Below are positions 53,219 to 61,347 of a DNA stretch of 64,000 nt, piece by piece (position 1 is the stretch's first letter; every line of letters starts with the position of its first letter). The DNA lies in contig CAVTBY010000010.1 of the NCBI GenBank assembly GCA_963733085.1, forward strand, positions 682,001-746,000. Direction: 5' to 3'. Under the pieces are notes generated by a model. It did not search any database. It was not told the origin of the DNA and saw only the letters and a list, made by a program, of their open reading frames with translations. Made by a program: the position numbers and the translations under genes. This stretch comes from Desertimonas sp963733085 (GTDB taxonomy: Bacteria; Actinomycetota; Acidimicrobiia; Acidimicrobiales; Ilumatobacteraceae).

Positions 53219-55279
53219 CTAACCGCGCACACCACCGGATTGGCGGTCGACGACCCATTGGTAGAGGCGGGCTTGGGCATTCGGCTCGAACGTTCCAGTC
53301 GGCCCGCGGCGTTCCCAGGTGTCGTCGGGCTGCAGTTCCCAGCGCACGATGTCGTCGGCGAGGAGGAAGTCGAGCACGGCGTCGATCCACTCCTGGTGTT
53401 TGGGGTGCTCGATCGGGACGAGCACCTCGACACGGCGGTCGAGGTTGCGCGGCATCAGGTCGGCCGAGCCGATGAGGTACAGCTTCTGGTCATCGACATC
53501 GCCGTGGTCGAAACGGTAGATCCGGCTGTGCTCGAGGTAGCGCCCGAGGATGCTGCGCACGCGAATGTTGTCGGAAAGGCCGGGAACTCCCGCCCGCAGC
53601 GACGAGATGCCGCGGATGACGAGGTCGATCTGCACACCGGCCACGCTCGCTCGGTACAACGCCTCGGCAATCTCGGCGTCGGCGATGGCGTTGGCCTTGA
53701 TGACGATTCGACCCTCCCTGCCGAAGGCGATCTCTCCCTCGATCAGGTCCAGCAACCGGGGCCGGAGGTCTCGGGGGGCGACCACCAAGGTGTGATAGAC
53801 GTCGTCGCGGCTGTAGCCGGTGAGGTGGTTGAACAGCTTGGCGACATCTGCTCCGACGTCGATGTCGCACGTGAGGATGCCGAGGTCCTCGTAGATGCGC
53901 GAGGTCTTGGTGTTGTAGTTCCCCGTGCCGATGTGGCAGTAGCGGCGTAGTTGGTCGCCGTCGTCTCGCACCACGAGCACGCACTTGGAGTGTGTCTTCA
54001 GACCAACCATTCCGTAGATGACGTGTACACCGGCGCGCTCCAGTTGCTTGGCCCAGTTGACGTTGTTGGCCTCGTCGAAGCGGGCCTTCAACTCGACGAG
54101 AACGGCAACCTGGACACCGCGCTCGGCAGCACGGATCAACGCCCGAATGATCGGGGAGTCGCCGCCGGCGCGATACAGGGTCATCTTGATCGACTGGACT
54201 CGCGGGTCGGCGGCCGCCTGCTCGATGAAGGCCTCCGTCGACGTGGCAAAGCTCTCGTACGGGTGGTGGACCATGATCGCCCGGTCACGCATCACCGAGA
54301 CGATCGGCCGTTCCGCCTCGAGACCTACGGAGATCCGTCCAGGTGTGATCGGGGGCCACGGGCGGTCCTTGAGATCCGGGCGCTCGAGGCCGTGCAGCTG
54401 CCACAGGAACACGAGACCGAGCGGGCCGCGTTGGCGGTACACGTCATTGGGGTGCAGGTCGAGCTCGCGCACGAGCAATTCGAGCATCTCGTCGCTCATC
54501 GAGTCGGCGATCTCGAGGCGTACAGCGCGGTTGAACCGGCGGCGGCGCAGCTCCATCTCGACGGCCTCGAGCAGGTCGTCGGCCTCCTCCTCCTCGACGG
54601 TGAGGTCGGCGTTGCGGGTCACCCGGAACGCCGCCGCCTCACGGATCACCATCCCGGCGAACAGGCTGTCGAGGTGGGCGATGACGAGCTCCTCGGCGGG
54701 CAGGTAGCGGCGTTCGTCGACCGGCACCAGGCGGGGAAACAGGTCGGGCACCTTGACCCTGGCGAAGCGGTGCTCGCCGGACTCGGGATCGCCGACGAAC
54801 GCGGCGACGGAGAGGGCGAGGTCGGAGATGTACGGGAAGGGATGGCTCGGATCGACCGCCAACGGGGTGAGCACGGGGAAGACGCGTTCCTCGTAGACCT
54901 CGGTCATCGACTTGCGATCGGCCTCGGAGAGATCGCTCCAGCGCACGATGGCGATGCCCGCCGCCGACAGCGCCGGCGCCAATGAATCGACGAACACCTC
55001 CTCCTGGCGCTCGACGAGACGGCGTGTCGCATCGGCGATCTCGCCCAGTTGCTGCGACGCCGTCCGCCCGTCGGGGGTCGGTTCCTCGATGCGAGCGGCG
55101 ACCTGGTCCTTCAGCGCGGCGACGCGCACCTGGAAGAACTCGTCGAGGTTGGACGACGTGATCGCGCAGAACTTGGCCCGCTCGAGCAGGGGGATTCCAG
55201 CCTCGGTAGCGAGGTCGAGCACGCGCTCGTCGAACGCCAACCAGCTCAGCTCGCGATTGATGAACCGGTCGTCAACCAT
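53219..55279 (-). CDS. ppk1: Polyphosphate kinase 1
   Basis: 686 residues, usual length. N-terminal INRELSWLAFDERVL, middle IKMTLYRAGGDSPIIRALIRAA and ELKARFDEANNVNWAKQLERAGVHVIYG, catalytic His in GLKTHSKCVLVVRD, and YCHIGTGNYNTKTSRIYEDLG. The C-terminal part has SADLMPRNLDRRVEVLVPI. The enzyme reversibly makes polyphosphate from ATP. It is upstream of pstS on the same strand, 92 bp away, so phosphate storage and uptake genes are together. Confidence 0.95.
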   Translation of the reverse strand: MVDDRFINRELSWLAFDERVLDLATEAGIPLLERAKFCAITSSNLDEFFQVRVAALKDQVAARIEEPTPDGRTASQQLGEIADATRRLVERQEEVFVDSLAPALSAAGIAIVRWSDLSEADRKSMTEVYEERVFPVLTPLAVDPSHPFPYISDLALSVAAFVGDPESGEHRFARVKVPDLFPRLVPVDERRYLPAEELVIAHLDSLFAGMVIREAAAFRVTRNADLTVEEEEADDLLEAVEMELRRRRFNRAVRLEIADSMSDEMLELLVRELDLHPNDVYRQRGPLGLVFLWQLHGLERPDLKDRPWPPITPGRISVGLEAERPIVSVMRDRAIMVHHPYESFATSTEAFIEQAAADPRVQSIKMTLYRAGGDSPIIRALIRAAERGVQVAVLVELKARFDEANNVNWAKQLERAGVHVIYGMVGLKTHSKCVLVVRDDGDQLRRYCHIGTGNYNTKTSRIYEDLGILTCDIDVGADVAKLFNHLTGYSRDDVYHTLVVAPRDLRPRLLDLIEGEIAFGREGRIVIKANAIADAEIAEALYRASVAGVQIDLVIRGISSLRAGVPGLSDNIRVRSILGRYLEHSRIYRFDHGDVDDQKLYLIGSADLMPRNLDRRVEVLVPIEHPKHQEWIDAVLDFLLADDIVRWELQPDDTWERRGPTGTFEPNAQARLYQWVVDRQSGGVRG

Positions 55280-55330
55280 CCATCAATTCTCGCACGCGCC
55301 ACCCCTGCGTGCCCTGGTTGTACGAACGCG

Positions 55331-55594
55331 CTACTCGAAATCGGGGATTCCGAGATCCCATTCCAACGTGATGTGCTCGCGTTCGGCGTCGCGGATGACG
55401 CGCTCGCGGTTGCGGCGAAACTGCGGATCATCGCGGGGCAGCAGCACCAGGCGGGCGAGCACGCGGGCGCGGAACTCCTCGAGCAGGCTGCGATCACCCC
55501 AGTCGCCGTAGACCTCCCAGTGCGGTGACACCGGACCGAGGTAGACGATGCGAGCGTGCGCACGCGGCGGCACATCGGCGACGATGTCAGTCAT
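55331..55594 (-). CDS. Small conserved-looking protein of unknown function
   Basis: 87 residues from ATG 55594: HARIVYLGPVSPHWEVYGDW, LLEEFRARVLARLVLLPRDD, then a charged C-terminus (RNRERVIRDAEREHITLEW). No signal peptide and no known family recognised. Start supported by TAGCCT 8 nt upstream (leaderless). It is 51 bp upstream of ppk1 on the same strand and could be co-transcribed. Confidence 0.6.
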   Translation of the reverse strand: MTDIVADVPPRAHARIVYLGPVSPHWEVYGDWGDRSLLEEFRARVLARLVLLPRDDPQFRRNRERVIRDAEREHITLEWDLGIPDFE

Positions 55595-55602
55595 GTTCGG
55601 CG

Positions 55603-55636
55603 AGGCTAGCCAGCATTTGCGCTCCCCACTTATGTT
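55603..55636. promoter_or_regulatory. Back-to-back -10 boxes (TAGCCT minus, TATGTT plus)
   Basis: TAGCCT (55603-55608, minus) serves ATG 55594; TATGTT (55631-55636, plus) is 8 nt before ATG 55645, upstream of whiB. Confidence 0.5.
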
Positions 55637-55644
55637 ACGGTTCG

Positions 55645-55752
55645 ATGGCGAGACGTTACGATCTGATGAAGGAGTGGCCGTGGTGCGAACCGCGGCCGGT
55701 ACTGCCTCCGAACAATGAGGTGAAGCGATTTGACGGGTTCGATGCTCTGTAG
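55645..55752 (+). CDS. Possible 35-residue leader ORF upstream of whiB
   Basis: MARRYDLMKEWPWCEPRPV, then LPPNNEVKRFDGFDAL and TAG. ATG is 8 nt after TATGTT. It ends 79 bp before the WhiB ATG. It may be a regulatory upstream ORF or a small protein; no homologue recognised. Confidence 0.3.
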   Translation: MARRYDLMKEWPWCEPRPVLPPNNEVKRFDGFDAL

Positions 55753-55830
55753 GACCGTGGGAACGGAAGTGCATCGCCAGCCGTCATATACAGCAGTTTG
55801 AATCCACCCTCCGCCACCGGGAGCACAACG

Positions 55831-56094
55831 ATGGACGACACGCAACCTTTCAACGACGGCGCGACTTCCTGGATGATGCAGGGAAACTGCCGGCTCTATC
55901 CGCCCAAGGTCTTCTTTCCGAGCGACGGTGTCGGCGTCGACAAGGCCCGCAAGATCTGTGCCGGCTGCCCGGTGACCGAGCAGTGTCTCGAGTACGCCTT
56001 GGAGCACCGCATCGACCACGGCGTGTGGGGTGGCTGCAGCGAACGCGAACGGCGTCGCATCCTCAAGCGGCGCCGCCTGTCCGTCGCCTCCTGA
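55831..56094 (+). CDS. WhiB-family iron-sulfur regulator
   Basis: 87 residues: NCRLYPPKVFFPS, then CAGCPVTEQCLEYAL supplies three more Cys for the 4Fe-4S cluster; the turn GVWGGCSERERRRILKRRR is the DNA/sigma-contact end. GGGAG precedes the ATG. WhiB proteins bind the sigma factor and tune transcription to redox state or development. A long leader (about 200 bp from the likely promoter) is typical of whiB genes. Confidence 0.9.
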   Translation: MDDTQPFNDGATSWMMQGNCRLYPPKVFFPSDGVGVDKARKICAGCPVTEQCLEYALEHRIDHGVWGGCSERERRRILKRRRLSVAS

Positions 56095-56109
56095 CGACGG
56101 CACCGTCTC

Positions 56110-56148
56110 CTGGGCCGGCCCGAACTCCTCCCCACCGGGCCGGCCCAG
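56110..56148. terminator. Bidirectional terminator between whiB and tatA
   Basis: CTGGGCCGGCCCG (56110-56122) pairs perfectly with CGGGCCGGCCCAG (56136-56148), 13 bp, between convergent genes. Confidence 0.75.
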
Positions 56149-56165
56149 GCGGCACGGAGGTCGAC

Positions 56166-56390
56166 TCAGCTCGCCGAAGGGCTCGAGCTGTCTGTCTTCG
56201 AGTCGTTGGACACGGTGGTATCGGTGACACTCGTCGCCGAACGCGAGCCCTCGTCGATGCCGTCCTTGAATTCCTTCTGGGCACGGCCGAGGTTGCGGGC
56301 CAGCTTGGGAATCTGCGAGCCCCCGAACAAGACGAGGACGATCACCAGCACGATGATGGCCTCAGGCCCCCCGATGTCGAATCCGATCAT
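56166..56390 (-). CDS. tatA: Sec-independent translocase TatA
   Basis: 74 residues: MIGFDIGGPEAIIVLVIVLVLFGGSQIPKLARNLGRAQKEF is the TatA pattern (one membrane helix, FG hinge, amphipathic helix), then an acidic Ser-rich tail. It forms the Tat pore with TatC, which is not in the window. Tat substrates export folded, for example cofactor-containing, proteins. Confidence 0.92.
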   Translation of the reverse strand: MIGFDIGGPEAIIVLVIVLVLFGGSQIPKLARNLGRAQKEFKDGIDEGSRSATSVTDTTVSNDSKTDSSSPSAS

Positions 56391-56445
56391 GGCGCCACGC
56401 TACACCTGCGGATGCGGCGCGCGGCCTCGGGCGGTCAGACGGCGG

Positions 56446-56730
56446 TCAGGCGCCGAGCACGCTGCGTGCGGCCTGCGCTCGCTGGCGACGGATGCGCCGG
56501 CGCTCCCGCTCCGACAGCCCACCCCAGATCCCGAACTTCTCACCGTTCTGGAGGGCGAACTCCAGGCACTCGGCGCGCACGACGCAGCCGCGGCACACCT
56601 CCTTGGCCTCCCGAGTCGATGCGCCGCGCTCCGGAAAGAAGAGGTCGGGATCGACACCGAGGCAGTTGGCGTGGTCCTGCCAACTGTTGTCCTCGTCGTG
56701 GTGTGTCGCGTTGTCGAGATCGTCGAACAT
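56446..56730 (-). CDS. WhiB-family regulator (WhmD/WhiB2-like)
   Basis: 94 residues: NCLGVDPDLFFPERGAS, VCRGCVVRAECLEFAL (with the first Cys, the four cluster ligands), then FGIWGGLSERERRRIRRQR. Closest in look to WhiB2/WhmD, which controls septation in actinobacteria. Its long leader carries the inverted repeat at 56796. Transcribed towards tatA. Confidence 0.9.
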   Translation of the reverse strand: MFDDLDNATHHDEDNSWQDHANCLGVDPDLFFPERGASTREAKEVCRGCVVRAECLEFALQNGEKFGIWGGLSERERRRIRRQRAQAARSVLGA

Positions 56731-56795
56731 GGTGTTGGACCCCCTGGCGTGGTCCCGCTCCGTAATGACGCCAACCGGGTGTTCCGGGTGACGTC

Positions 56796-56811
56796 GGCGT
56801 AATTACACGCC
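56796..56811. promoter_or_regulatory. Operator-like inverted repeat upstream of whiB
   Basis: GGCGT and ACGCC arms around AATTAC, about 65 bp before the WhiB ATG at 56730. Confidence 0.4.
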
Positions 56812-56907
56812 TGTGATTGTCGCATACCACATCACGTCCGCGCAAGGGGGCATTTCGTAGGGCGGTGATCAGGCGAATTTGGAAGTCGGCGAACGCGCGT
56901 CATTCTG

Positions 56908-56944
56908 CGGAGCCGCAGCGTCGGATTCCGACGGTGCGGCTCCG
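56908..56944. repeat. Long hairpin downstream of the VWA gene
   Basis: CGGAGCCGCAGCGTCGGA pairs with TCCGACGGTGCGGCTCCG, one mismatch. Its left side (56902-56922) is also complementary, 20 of 21, to 57022-57042 in the neighbouring family C copy. Confidence 0.65.
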
Positions 56945-56976
56945 GAGGTCGGCACGCGCCGCCGTGACAGCTGATG

Positions 56977-57040
56977 ACCGCCGCTTCACGCGGACGACTT
57001 CGGAGTTGTCCGGTCGTGCGGTGACGCTGCGGCTCCGGAG
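56977..57040. repeat. Family C structured repeat, copy 3 (diverged)
   Basis: ACCGCCGCTTCACGCGG to ACGCTGCGGCTCCGGAG. Retains CCGCTTC, TTCGGAGTTG and CGGCTCCG of copies 1 and 2. Confidence 0.55.
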
Positions 57041-57136
57041 AATGCGACCGGTCAGGCAGAGCACTGTTTCCAGAGCAAACGCGCTCGACACGCGCCGCGC
57101 GTGAGCCATGGAAAGGTGAGGAGCCGAACGCGCGGA

Positions 57137-59242
57137 TCAGCTCGCCCGACCGCGGCGAGGTTGAGCTCGCCGATGCTCGATGTAATCGACGAGCACGTAG
57201 TCGCCGAGATTCTCCGGGGTGGCGAAGAACGCCCTGCCGCGGTTGATCTGCGAGATCCGCTCGACGAATGCTTTCAACGACTGCGTCGCGCCGAGCATGA
57301 ACGTGTTGATGCGGATCCCCGCGTTCGTGCAACGGACGACCTCGCGCAGCGTCGCCTCGATCGTCTCGCGCACGGGCGGATAGTGGAAGTACACCTCACC
57401 GTCGGGCAGCACGTGGGCCGTCGGCTCGCCGTCGGTGACCATGATGATCTGCTTTGATCCATGCTGCCGACCGAGCAGCTGACGAGCGAGCGTCAACGCG
57501 TGGTGCATGTTCGTCCCGTACACGTAGTCCCAGCTCGCCTCTGGGATCTCGGTGGGGCGGATCACCCGGGCGGTCTCGGAGAAGACGATGACCCCGAGAT
57601 AGTCGCGTGGGAACTGCGACGCGATCAGCGCATGTAGCGCCATCGCCACTTTCTTCGCCGGAACGAAGCGCCCTTCCATCGGCATCGACATCGACAAGTC
57701 GAGCATCAGAACGGTCGACGACCTCGTGAGGTGCTCGGTCTGCTCGATCTCGAAGTCCGCCGGGTCGAGCTCGACGGGGGTCCCGATCCCCCGGGGGCTG
57801 CGCCCCCGAACCCCATCGCCGGTCGGGTCGCTGCCGCTCGCTCGACCGGCCGCCCGGCGTGGCTCGGCAGTGGCCCGGCGGACGAGGGCGTTGCGGATCG
57901 TTCGTTGCAGATCGAGCCGGAAGGGATCACCGAACTCGTAGCGCTTGCTCTCCGGCGTCCGTTCGTGCCCGTAGCCGGTGCGCACCGTCTGGTGCTGACC
58001 GATCTGGTCCTTGTTCAGACGCTGGAACACGTCGCTCAGCGCCTTCGCACCGATCTGGCGGATGCCCCGCGGTGTCAGCCGCAGGCCGGTCTCCGTGTGC
58101 TCGATCAACCCGGCCTCGGCAAGGCGGCGGGACAGCTCGGCCAACCGTTGCAGGGAACGCATCGCGTCGTCGCCGAGCAGCTCCCCCACACGCTCGGAGT
58201 CGACCTCCGCGAGCGCGGCGGGAGACGTCACCCCACGAAGCAGCGATTCCAGGCGATCGAGATCGGCGAGCTCGACCATCGTGTCGAGGGCACCGCCGAG
58301 CCCGAGGGCGTCGGGGCCGGAGAAGTCCGCTGACGTCGGCCACCCGCTGCCCGGCGCCAGCGCCCGCAGTTGCTCGCCGAGCTGGCTGATCTGCTCGCGC
58401 AAGCCGGCTTCGTCGAGCAACGCTTCCGACAGCCGGGCGAGCTCATCGCGTTGCTCGGGTGTCATCGAGCCGAGCAGGGACTGCATCGCCGCCGCCCGCC
58501 GGGACAGCGATTCGAGCAGCTCGTCGAGGGTGCCGGGCTGCTCGGGAAAGAAGTCACCGTGGCGGGCCATGAACTGGTCGAACCGTGGGTCCTCACCGCG
58601 ACGCTGGCGTTCGAGCATCGCGTTGAGATCGGCGAGCATGTCCCGGAGACGAGCCTGCGACTGCGGGCTCATTGACTGCATCGAGCCACTCATCTGCTCG
58701 AACGCCTGATTCGCAAGACGCGATCGGAGACGATCGACGAGCGCCTCGAAGCGTCGCTCCGCCTCCCCGGACACGAACTGATGCCGTTGCAGTGCCTCGA
58801 CCTTGCCGGCGAGGTCGTCAGGCAGGAGGTCGAGGTCGAGTCGCCGCTCCTCGGCACGTCGCGCCGCTTCCTCGGCGGAGCCTGGGTCGGCACGTCGCTC
58901 CGCTTCGTGGCGCTCGTCGATCTCGGCGAGGTCGACGCCATGGCGTTCCTCGTCGACGATGTCGGCCAGCTCCCGGGCGATCTCGTCGTAGACACCCCCG
59001 AGGTCGAAGCGCTCGAGACGCTCGCGCCGGGCATCACGCAACCGCTCGAGCAGCTCACGCAACCCCGCGATGGCGTCGCCGTCGGCACCGAGCAGGCCGT
59101 CGTTCATCAACCGCCTCAGCGCGGCGTTGACGTCACCGTGCTCAATCAGGTCGTCGTTGACGGCGGCAAGGATGTCGTCTGCGTCCGGTTCGAAGCCGCG
59201 CTGGGTGCCGTCCCAACGCGAGTACGTGTAACGCACCGACAC
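57137..59242 (-). CDS. von Willebrand factor A domain protein of a MoxR-linked system
   Basis: 701 residues. A long helical N-terminal part with charged coiled coils (about 60-340), a proline/glycine linker (about 480-495), and a C-terminal VWA domain with the MIDAS motif DLSMSM, then Thr (GTNMHHALTLA) and Asp (MVTDGEP). Such proteins are targets or partners of MoxR ATPases, here the gene at 59891. A GGGGGC/GCCCCC palindrome is embedded in the linker. GTG start with TACGGT 6 nt upstream. Confidence 0.85.
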   Translation of the reverse strand: MSVRYTYSRWDGTQRGFEPDADDILAAVNDDLIEHGDVNAALRRLMNDGLLGADGDAIAGLRELLERLRDARRERLERFDLGGVYDEIARELADIVDEERHGVDLAEIDERHEAERRADPGSAEEAARRAEERRLDLDLLPDDLAGKVEALQRHQFVSGEAERRFEALVDRLRSRLANQAFEQMSGSMQSMSPQSQARLRDMLADLNAMLERQRRGEDPRFDQFMARHGDFFPEQPGTLDELLESLSRRAAAMQSLLGSMTPEQRDELARLSEALLDEAGLREQISQLGEQLRALAPGSGWPTSADFSGPDALGLGGALDTMVELADLDRLESLLRGVTSPAALAEVDSERVGELLGDDAMRSLQRLAELSRRLAEAGLIEHTETGLRLTPRGIRQIGAKALSDVFQRLNKDQIGQHQTVRTGYGHERTPESKRYEFGDPFRLDLQRTIRNALVRRATAEPRRAAGRASGSDPTGDGVRGRSPRGIGTPVELDPADFEIEQTEHLTRSSTVLMLDLSMSMPMEGRFVPAKKVAMALHALIASQFPRDYLGVIVFSETARVIRPTEIPEASWDYVYGTNMHHALTLARQLLGRQHGSKQIIMVTDGEPTAHVLPDGEVYFHYPPVRETIEATLREVVRCTNAGIRINTFMLGATQSLKAFVERISQINRGRAFFATPENLGDYVLVDYIEHRRAQPRRGRAS

Positions 59243-59248
59243 GTCCCC

Positions 59249-59276
59249 ACCGTACCGGTGCTCAAACCCTTAGCCT
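59249..59276. promoter_or_regulatory. Back-to-back -10 boxes (TACGGT minus, TAGCCT plus)
   Basis: TACGGT (59249-59254, minus) is 6 nt before GTG 59242; TAGCCT (59271-59276, plus) is 8 nt before ATG 59285. 16 bp lie between. Confidence 0.6.
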
Positions 59277-59284
59277 GGACGGGA

Positions 59285-59833
59285 ATGCGTGTCCCCCGCA
59301 CGTTCGTGTTCATCGACCTCTCTGGCTTCACCAACTACACCGGCGCGTTCGGCGACGATGCCGCCGGACGACTGCTCAGCGCGTTCCGCACGATCGTTCG
59401 GCAAGTGGCGTCGGAGCGAGGTGTGCGCATCGCCAAGTGGCTCGGCGACGGCTGCATGATCGTCGCCGTCGACCAGCCGGAAGCGATTGCCTTCACGCTC
59501 GACCTGCGCGCCCGCTCCGCCGAGGTGTGCGCGCCGCTCACCGTACGCGGCGGGATCGCCACGGGATACGCCCTGCTGTTCGAAGGCGACGACTACATCG
59601 GTTCGGCCGTCAACCTGGCCTCGCGGTTGTGTGACGCCGCCGACAAGAGCCAGGTGCTGATCCCGGCGATGGGGGTCGAGCGCCTCCCCGAAGGCGTCAC
59701 CGCGGCACCAGCCGGCTCGCTCGAGTTGGCCGGCTTCCCGGGAGAGGTCGAAGTGCTCGAGCTCAACGGCATCCCGGCGCCCGCCGCCCACAACGACACG
59801 GGCGAGCTCTGGAGTAGAAGCCCGTTCCTGTAA
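59285..59833 (+). CDS. Stand-alone class III adenylate cyclase domain
   Basis: 182 residues, only the catalytic domain. Metal-binding Asp in FVFIDLSGFTNYT and GDG, adenine-selecting Lys in IAKWLGDG, transition-state Asn and Arg in DDYIGSAVNLASRL: a full set, so active as a homodimer. It would make cAMP. It stands between the VWA gene (divergent) and the MoxR gene (convergent), suggesting a link with that pair. Confidence 0.88.
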   Translation: MRVPRTFVFIDLSGFTNYTGAFGDDAAGRLLSAFRTIVRQVASERGVRIAKWLGDGCMIVAVDQPEAIAFTLDLRARSAEVCAPLTVRGGIATGYALLFEGDDYIGSAVNLASRLCDAADKSQVLIPAMGVERLPEGVTAAPAGSLELAGFPGEVEVLELNGIPAPAAHNDTGELWSRSPFL

Positions 59834-59836
59834 CCA

Positions 59837-59884
59837 ACCGATGGGTGTTTTGATGACCGAATCGTCAGGAAAACACCCATCGAT
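59837..59884. repeat. Family A palindrome, copy 3 (between convergent genes)
   Basis: ACCGATGGGTGTTTT pairs with AAAACACCCATCG; the centre GATGACCGAATCGTCAGG is nearly that of copy 1. Immediately after the cyclase stop and before the MoxR stop. Confidence 0.8.
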
Positions 59885-59890
59885 CGTCGT

Positions 59891-61309
59891 TCAGCGGGCG
59901 CGGTAGCTCGCGCGGCGGTGGGCGACGTCCTTGTTGAGTCGCTTGGAGAGGTGCAACCCCTCCAGCACGAAGGCGATCGCCGCCGCAATCGAGGGCGGTG
60001 AGTCGTCGCCCGACGTGAGCACCTCGACCGGGCGCGCCAGGGCAGGGACGGTCGCCACCTGATCGGCCAGCTGGGTCGACGGCACATCCTCACCAATGTC
60101 GATAACCGCGCCCTCCTCAAATGCCTGGGTCACGGCACGAGTCAGCTCGGCGGGTACGCGCTGGCGATACACGGTGAGAACAGCGGTGCGGACGAGGTTG
60201 TCGAAGATGGTGCCGTGGGCACCGTCGTCGAGCGTCTCGATCTCGATCTTGCCGCTGCTGCTGGCACTCATCGCCGACAAGTCGTCGACCCGTGCCACCG
60301 CGGAGGTTTCCCCTGCCTGCAGGCCGCGGCGCAGGGCGTTGGCGGCCACCGCCTCCAGGTTTGTGACGGACAATCGAACGCTGACTCCGCTGCGTTGGTT
60401 GACGTGGGCACTCGCCCGGGCGACGTGGCTGACCGTGGCGATGACTTCGCGGAGATAGTCGGGCACGGCGACGTCGACGTGGGGACCGTCGCCTTTGGTG
60501 TCGATGAACTGGCGCGACTCGCTGGCCATGATGTCGAGCTCGGTCACGACGTCGAGTGGATAGTGCGTACGGATCTGCGAACCGAAGCGATCCTTGAGTG
60601 GCGTGATCAGGCGGCCACGGCTCGTGTAGTCCTCGGGATTCGCCGAAGCGACGAACAACACGTCGAGCGGTAGGCGCACCTGGTACCCGCGCACCTGGAC
60701 GTCACGCTCCTCGAGGGCGTTGAGGAGACCGACCTGGATCCGTTCGGCAAGATCGGGGAGCTCGTTGACGGCGAAGATGCCCCGATTCGTGCGGGGGACG
60801 AGGCCGTAGTGCAGGGTCAGTTCGTCGGAGAGGTAGCGCCCCTCGGCGACCCGTATCGGATCGACCTCGCCGATCAGGTCGGCAATCGAGGTGTCCGGCG
60901 TCGCCAGCTTCTCGCCGTAGCGATGATCACGCTGGATCCAGCTGACCGCTGTGTCGTCGCCGATCTCGTCGACGAGGTCGCGGGCGTAGCGCGACACCGG
61001 AGCGTACGGATCGTCGTTGATCTCGCTGCCGGCGATGATCGGCATCCACTCGTCGAGCAGGCCGGTGAGGGCGCGAATGATCCGCGTCTTGCCCTGGCCT
61101 CGCTCACCGAGGAAGATCACGTCGTGGCCGGCAAGCAGGGCGTTGGCCAGCTGCGGAAGGACCGTTTCGTCGTAGCCGACGATCCCGTCGATGAGCGGCT
61201 GGCCGGTCGCCAGCTTGGCGACGACGTTGGCGCGGATCTCCTCCTTGACGCTGCGTGACGTCCAGCCCGAAGCCCTCAACTCGCCAATCGTGCTCGGCCG
61301 GTCCGACAT
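59891..61309 (-). CDS. MoxR-type AAA+ ATPase (magnesium-chelatase-like)
   Basis: 472 residues. Walker A GERGQGKT, then GSEINDDPYAPVSRYARDLVD (inserted loop), Walker B GIFAVNELPDLAERIQVGLLNALEE, sensor 1 VASANPEDYTSRGRLITPLKDRFGSQI. The order and motifs are of MoxR/BchI chelatase-type AAA+ proteins, which remodel metal-binding or VWA-bound partners. The VWA protein at 57137 is the expected partner. ATG 61309 with TAGGGT 6 nt upstream. Confidence 0.88.
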   Translation of the reverse strand: MSDRPSTIGELRASGWTSRSVKEEIRANVVAKLATGQPLIDGIVGYDETVLPQLANALLAGHDVIFLGERGQGKTRIIRALTGLLDEWMPIIAGSEINDDPYAPVSRYARDLVDEIGDDTAVSWIQRDHRYGEKLATPDTSIADLIGEVDPIRVAEGRYLSDELTLHYGLVPRTNRGIFAVNELPDLAERIQVGLLNALEERDVQVRGYQVRLPLDVLFVASANPEDYTSRGRLITPLKDRFGSQIRTHYPLDVVTELDIMASESRQFIDTKGDGPHVDVAVPDYLREVIATVSHVARASAHVNQRSGVSVRLSVTNLEAVAANALRRGLQAGETSAVARVDDLSAMSASSSGKIEIETLDDGAHGTIFDNLVRTAVLTVYRQRVPAELTRAVTQAFEEGAVIDIGEDVPSTQLADQVATVPALARPVEVLTSGDDSPPSIAAAIAFVLEGLHLSKRLNKDVAHRRASYRAR

Positions 61310-61315
61310 GGTTCG

Positions 61316-61339
61316 ACCCTAACGCCAACCGCCTAGCCT
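61316..61339. promoter_or_regulatory. Back-to-back -10 boxes (TAGGGT minus, TAGCCT plus)
   Basis: TAGGGT (61316-61321, minus) is 6 nt before ATG 61309; TAGCCT (61334-61339, plus) is 8 nt before GTG 61348. 12 bp lie between. Confidence 0.6.
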
Positions 61340-61347
61340 CACTCGTC

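Larger units (their letters stand above)
56731..57136. other. 406-bp intergenic region with whiB control sites and repeats
   Basis: Holds the whiB leader/promoter with GGCGT...ACGCC (56796-56811), a 37-bp hairpin (56908-56944) and a family C repeat (56977-57040). No protein gene is convincing. Confidence 0.6.
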
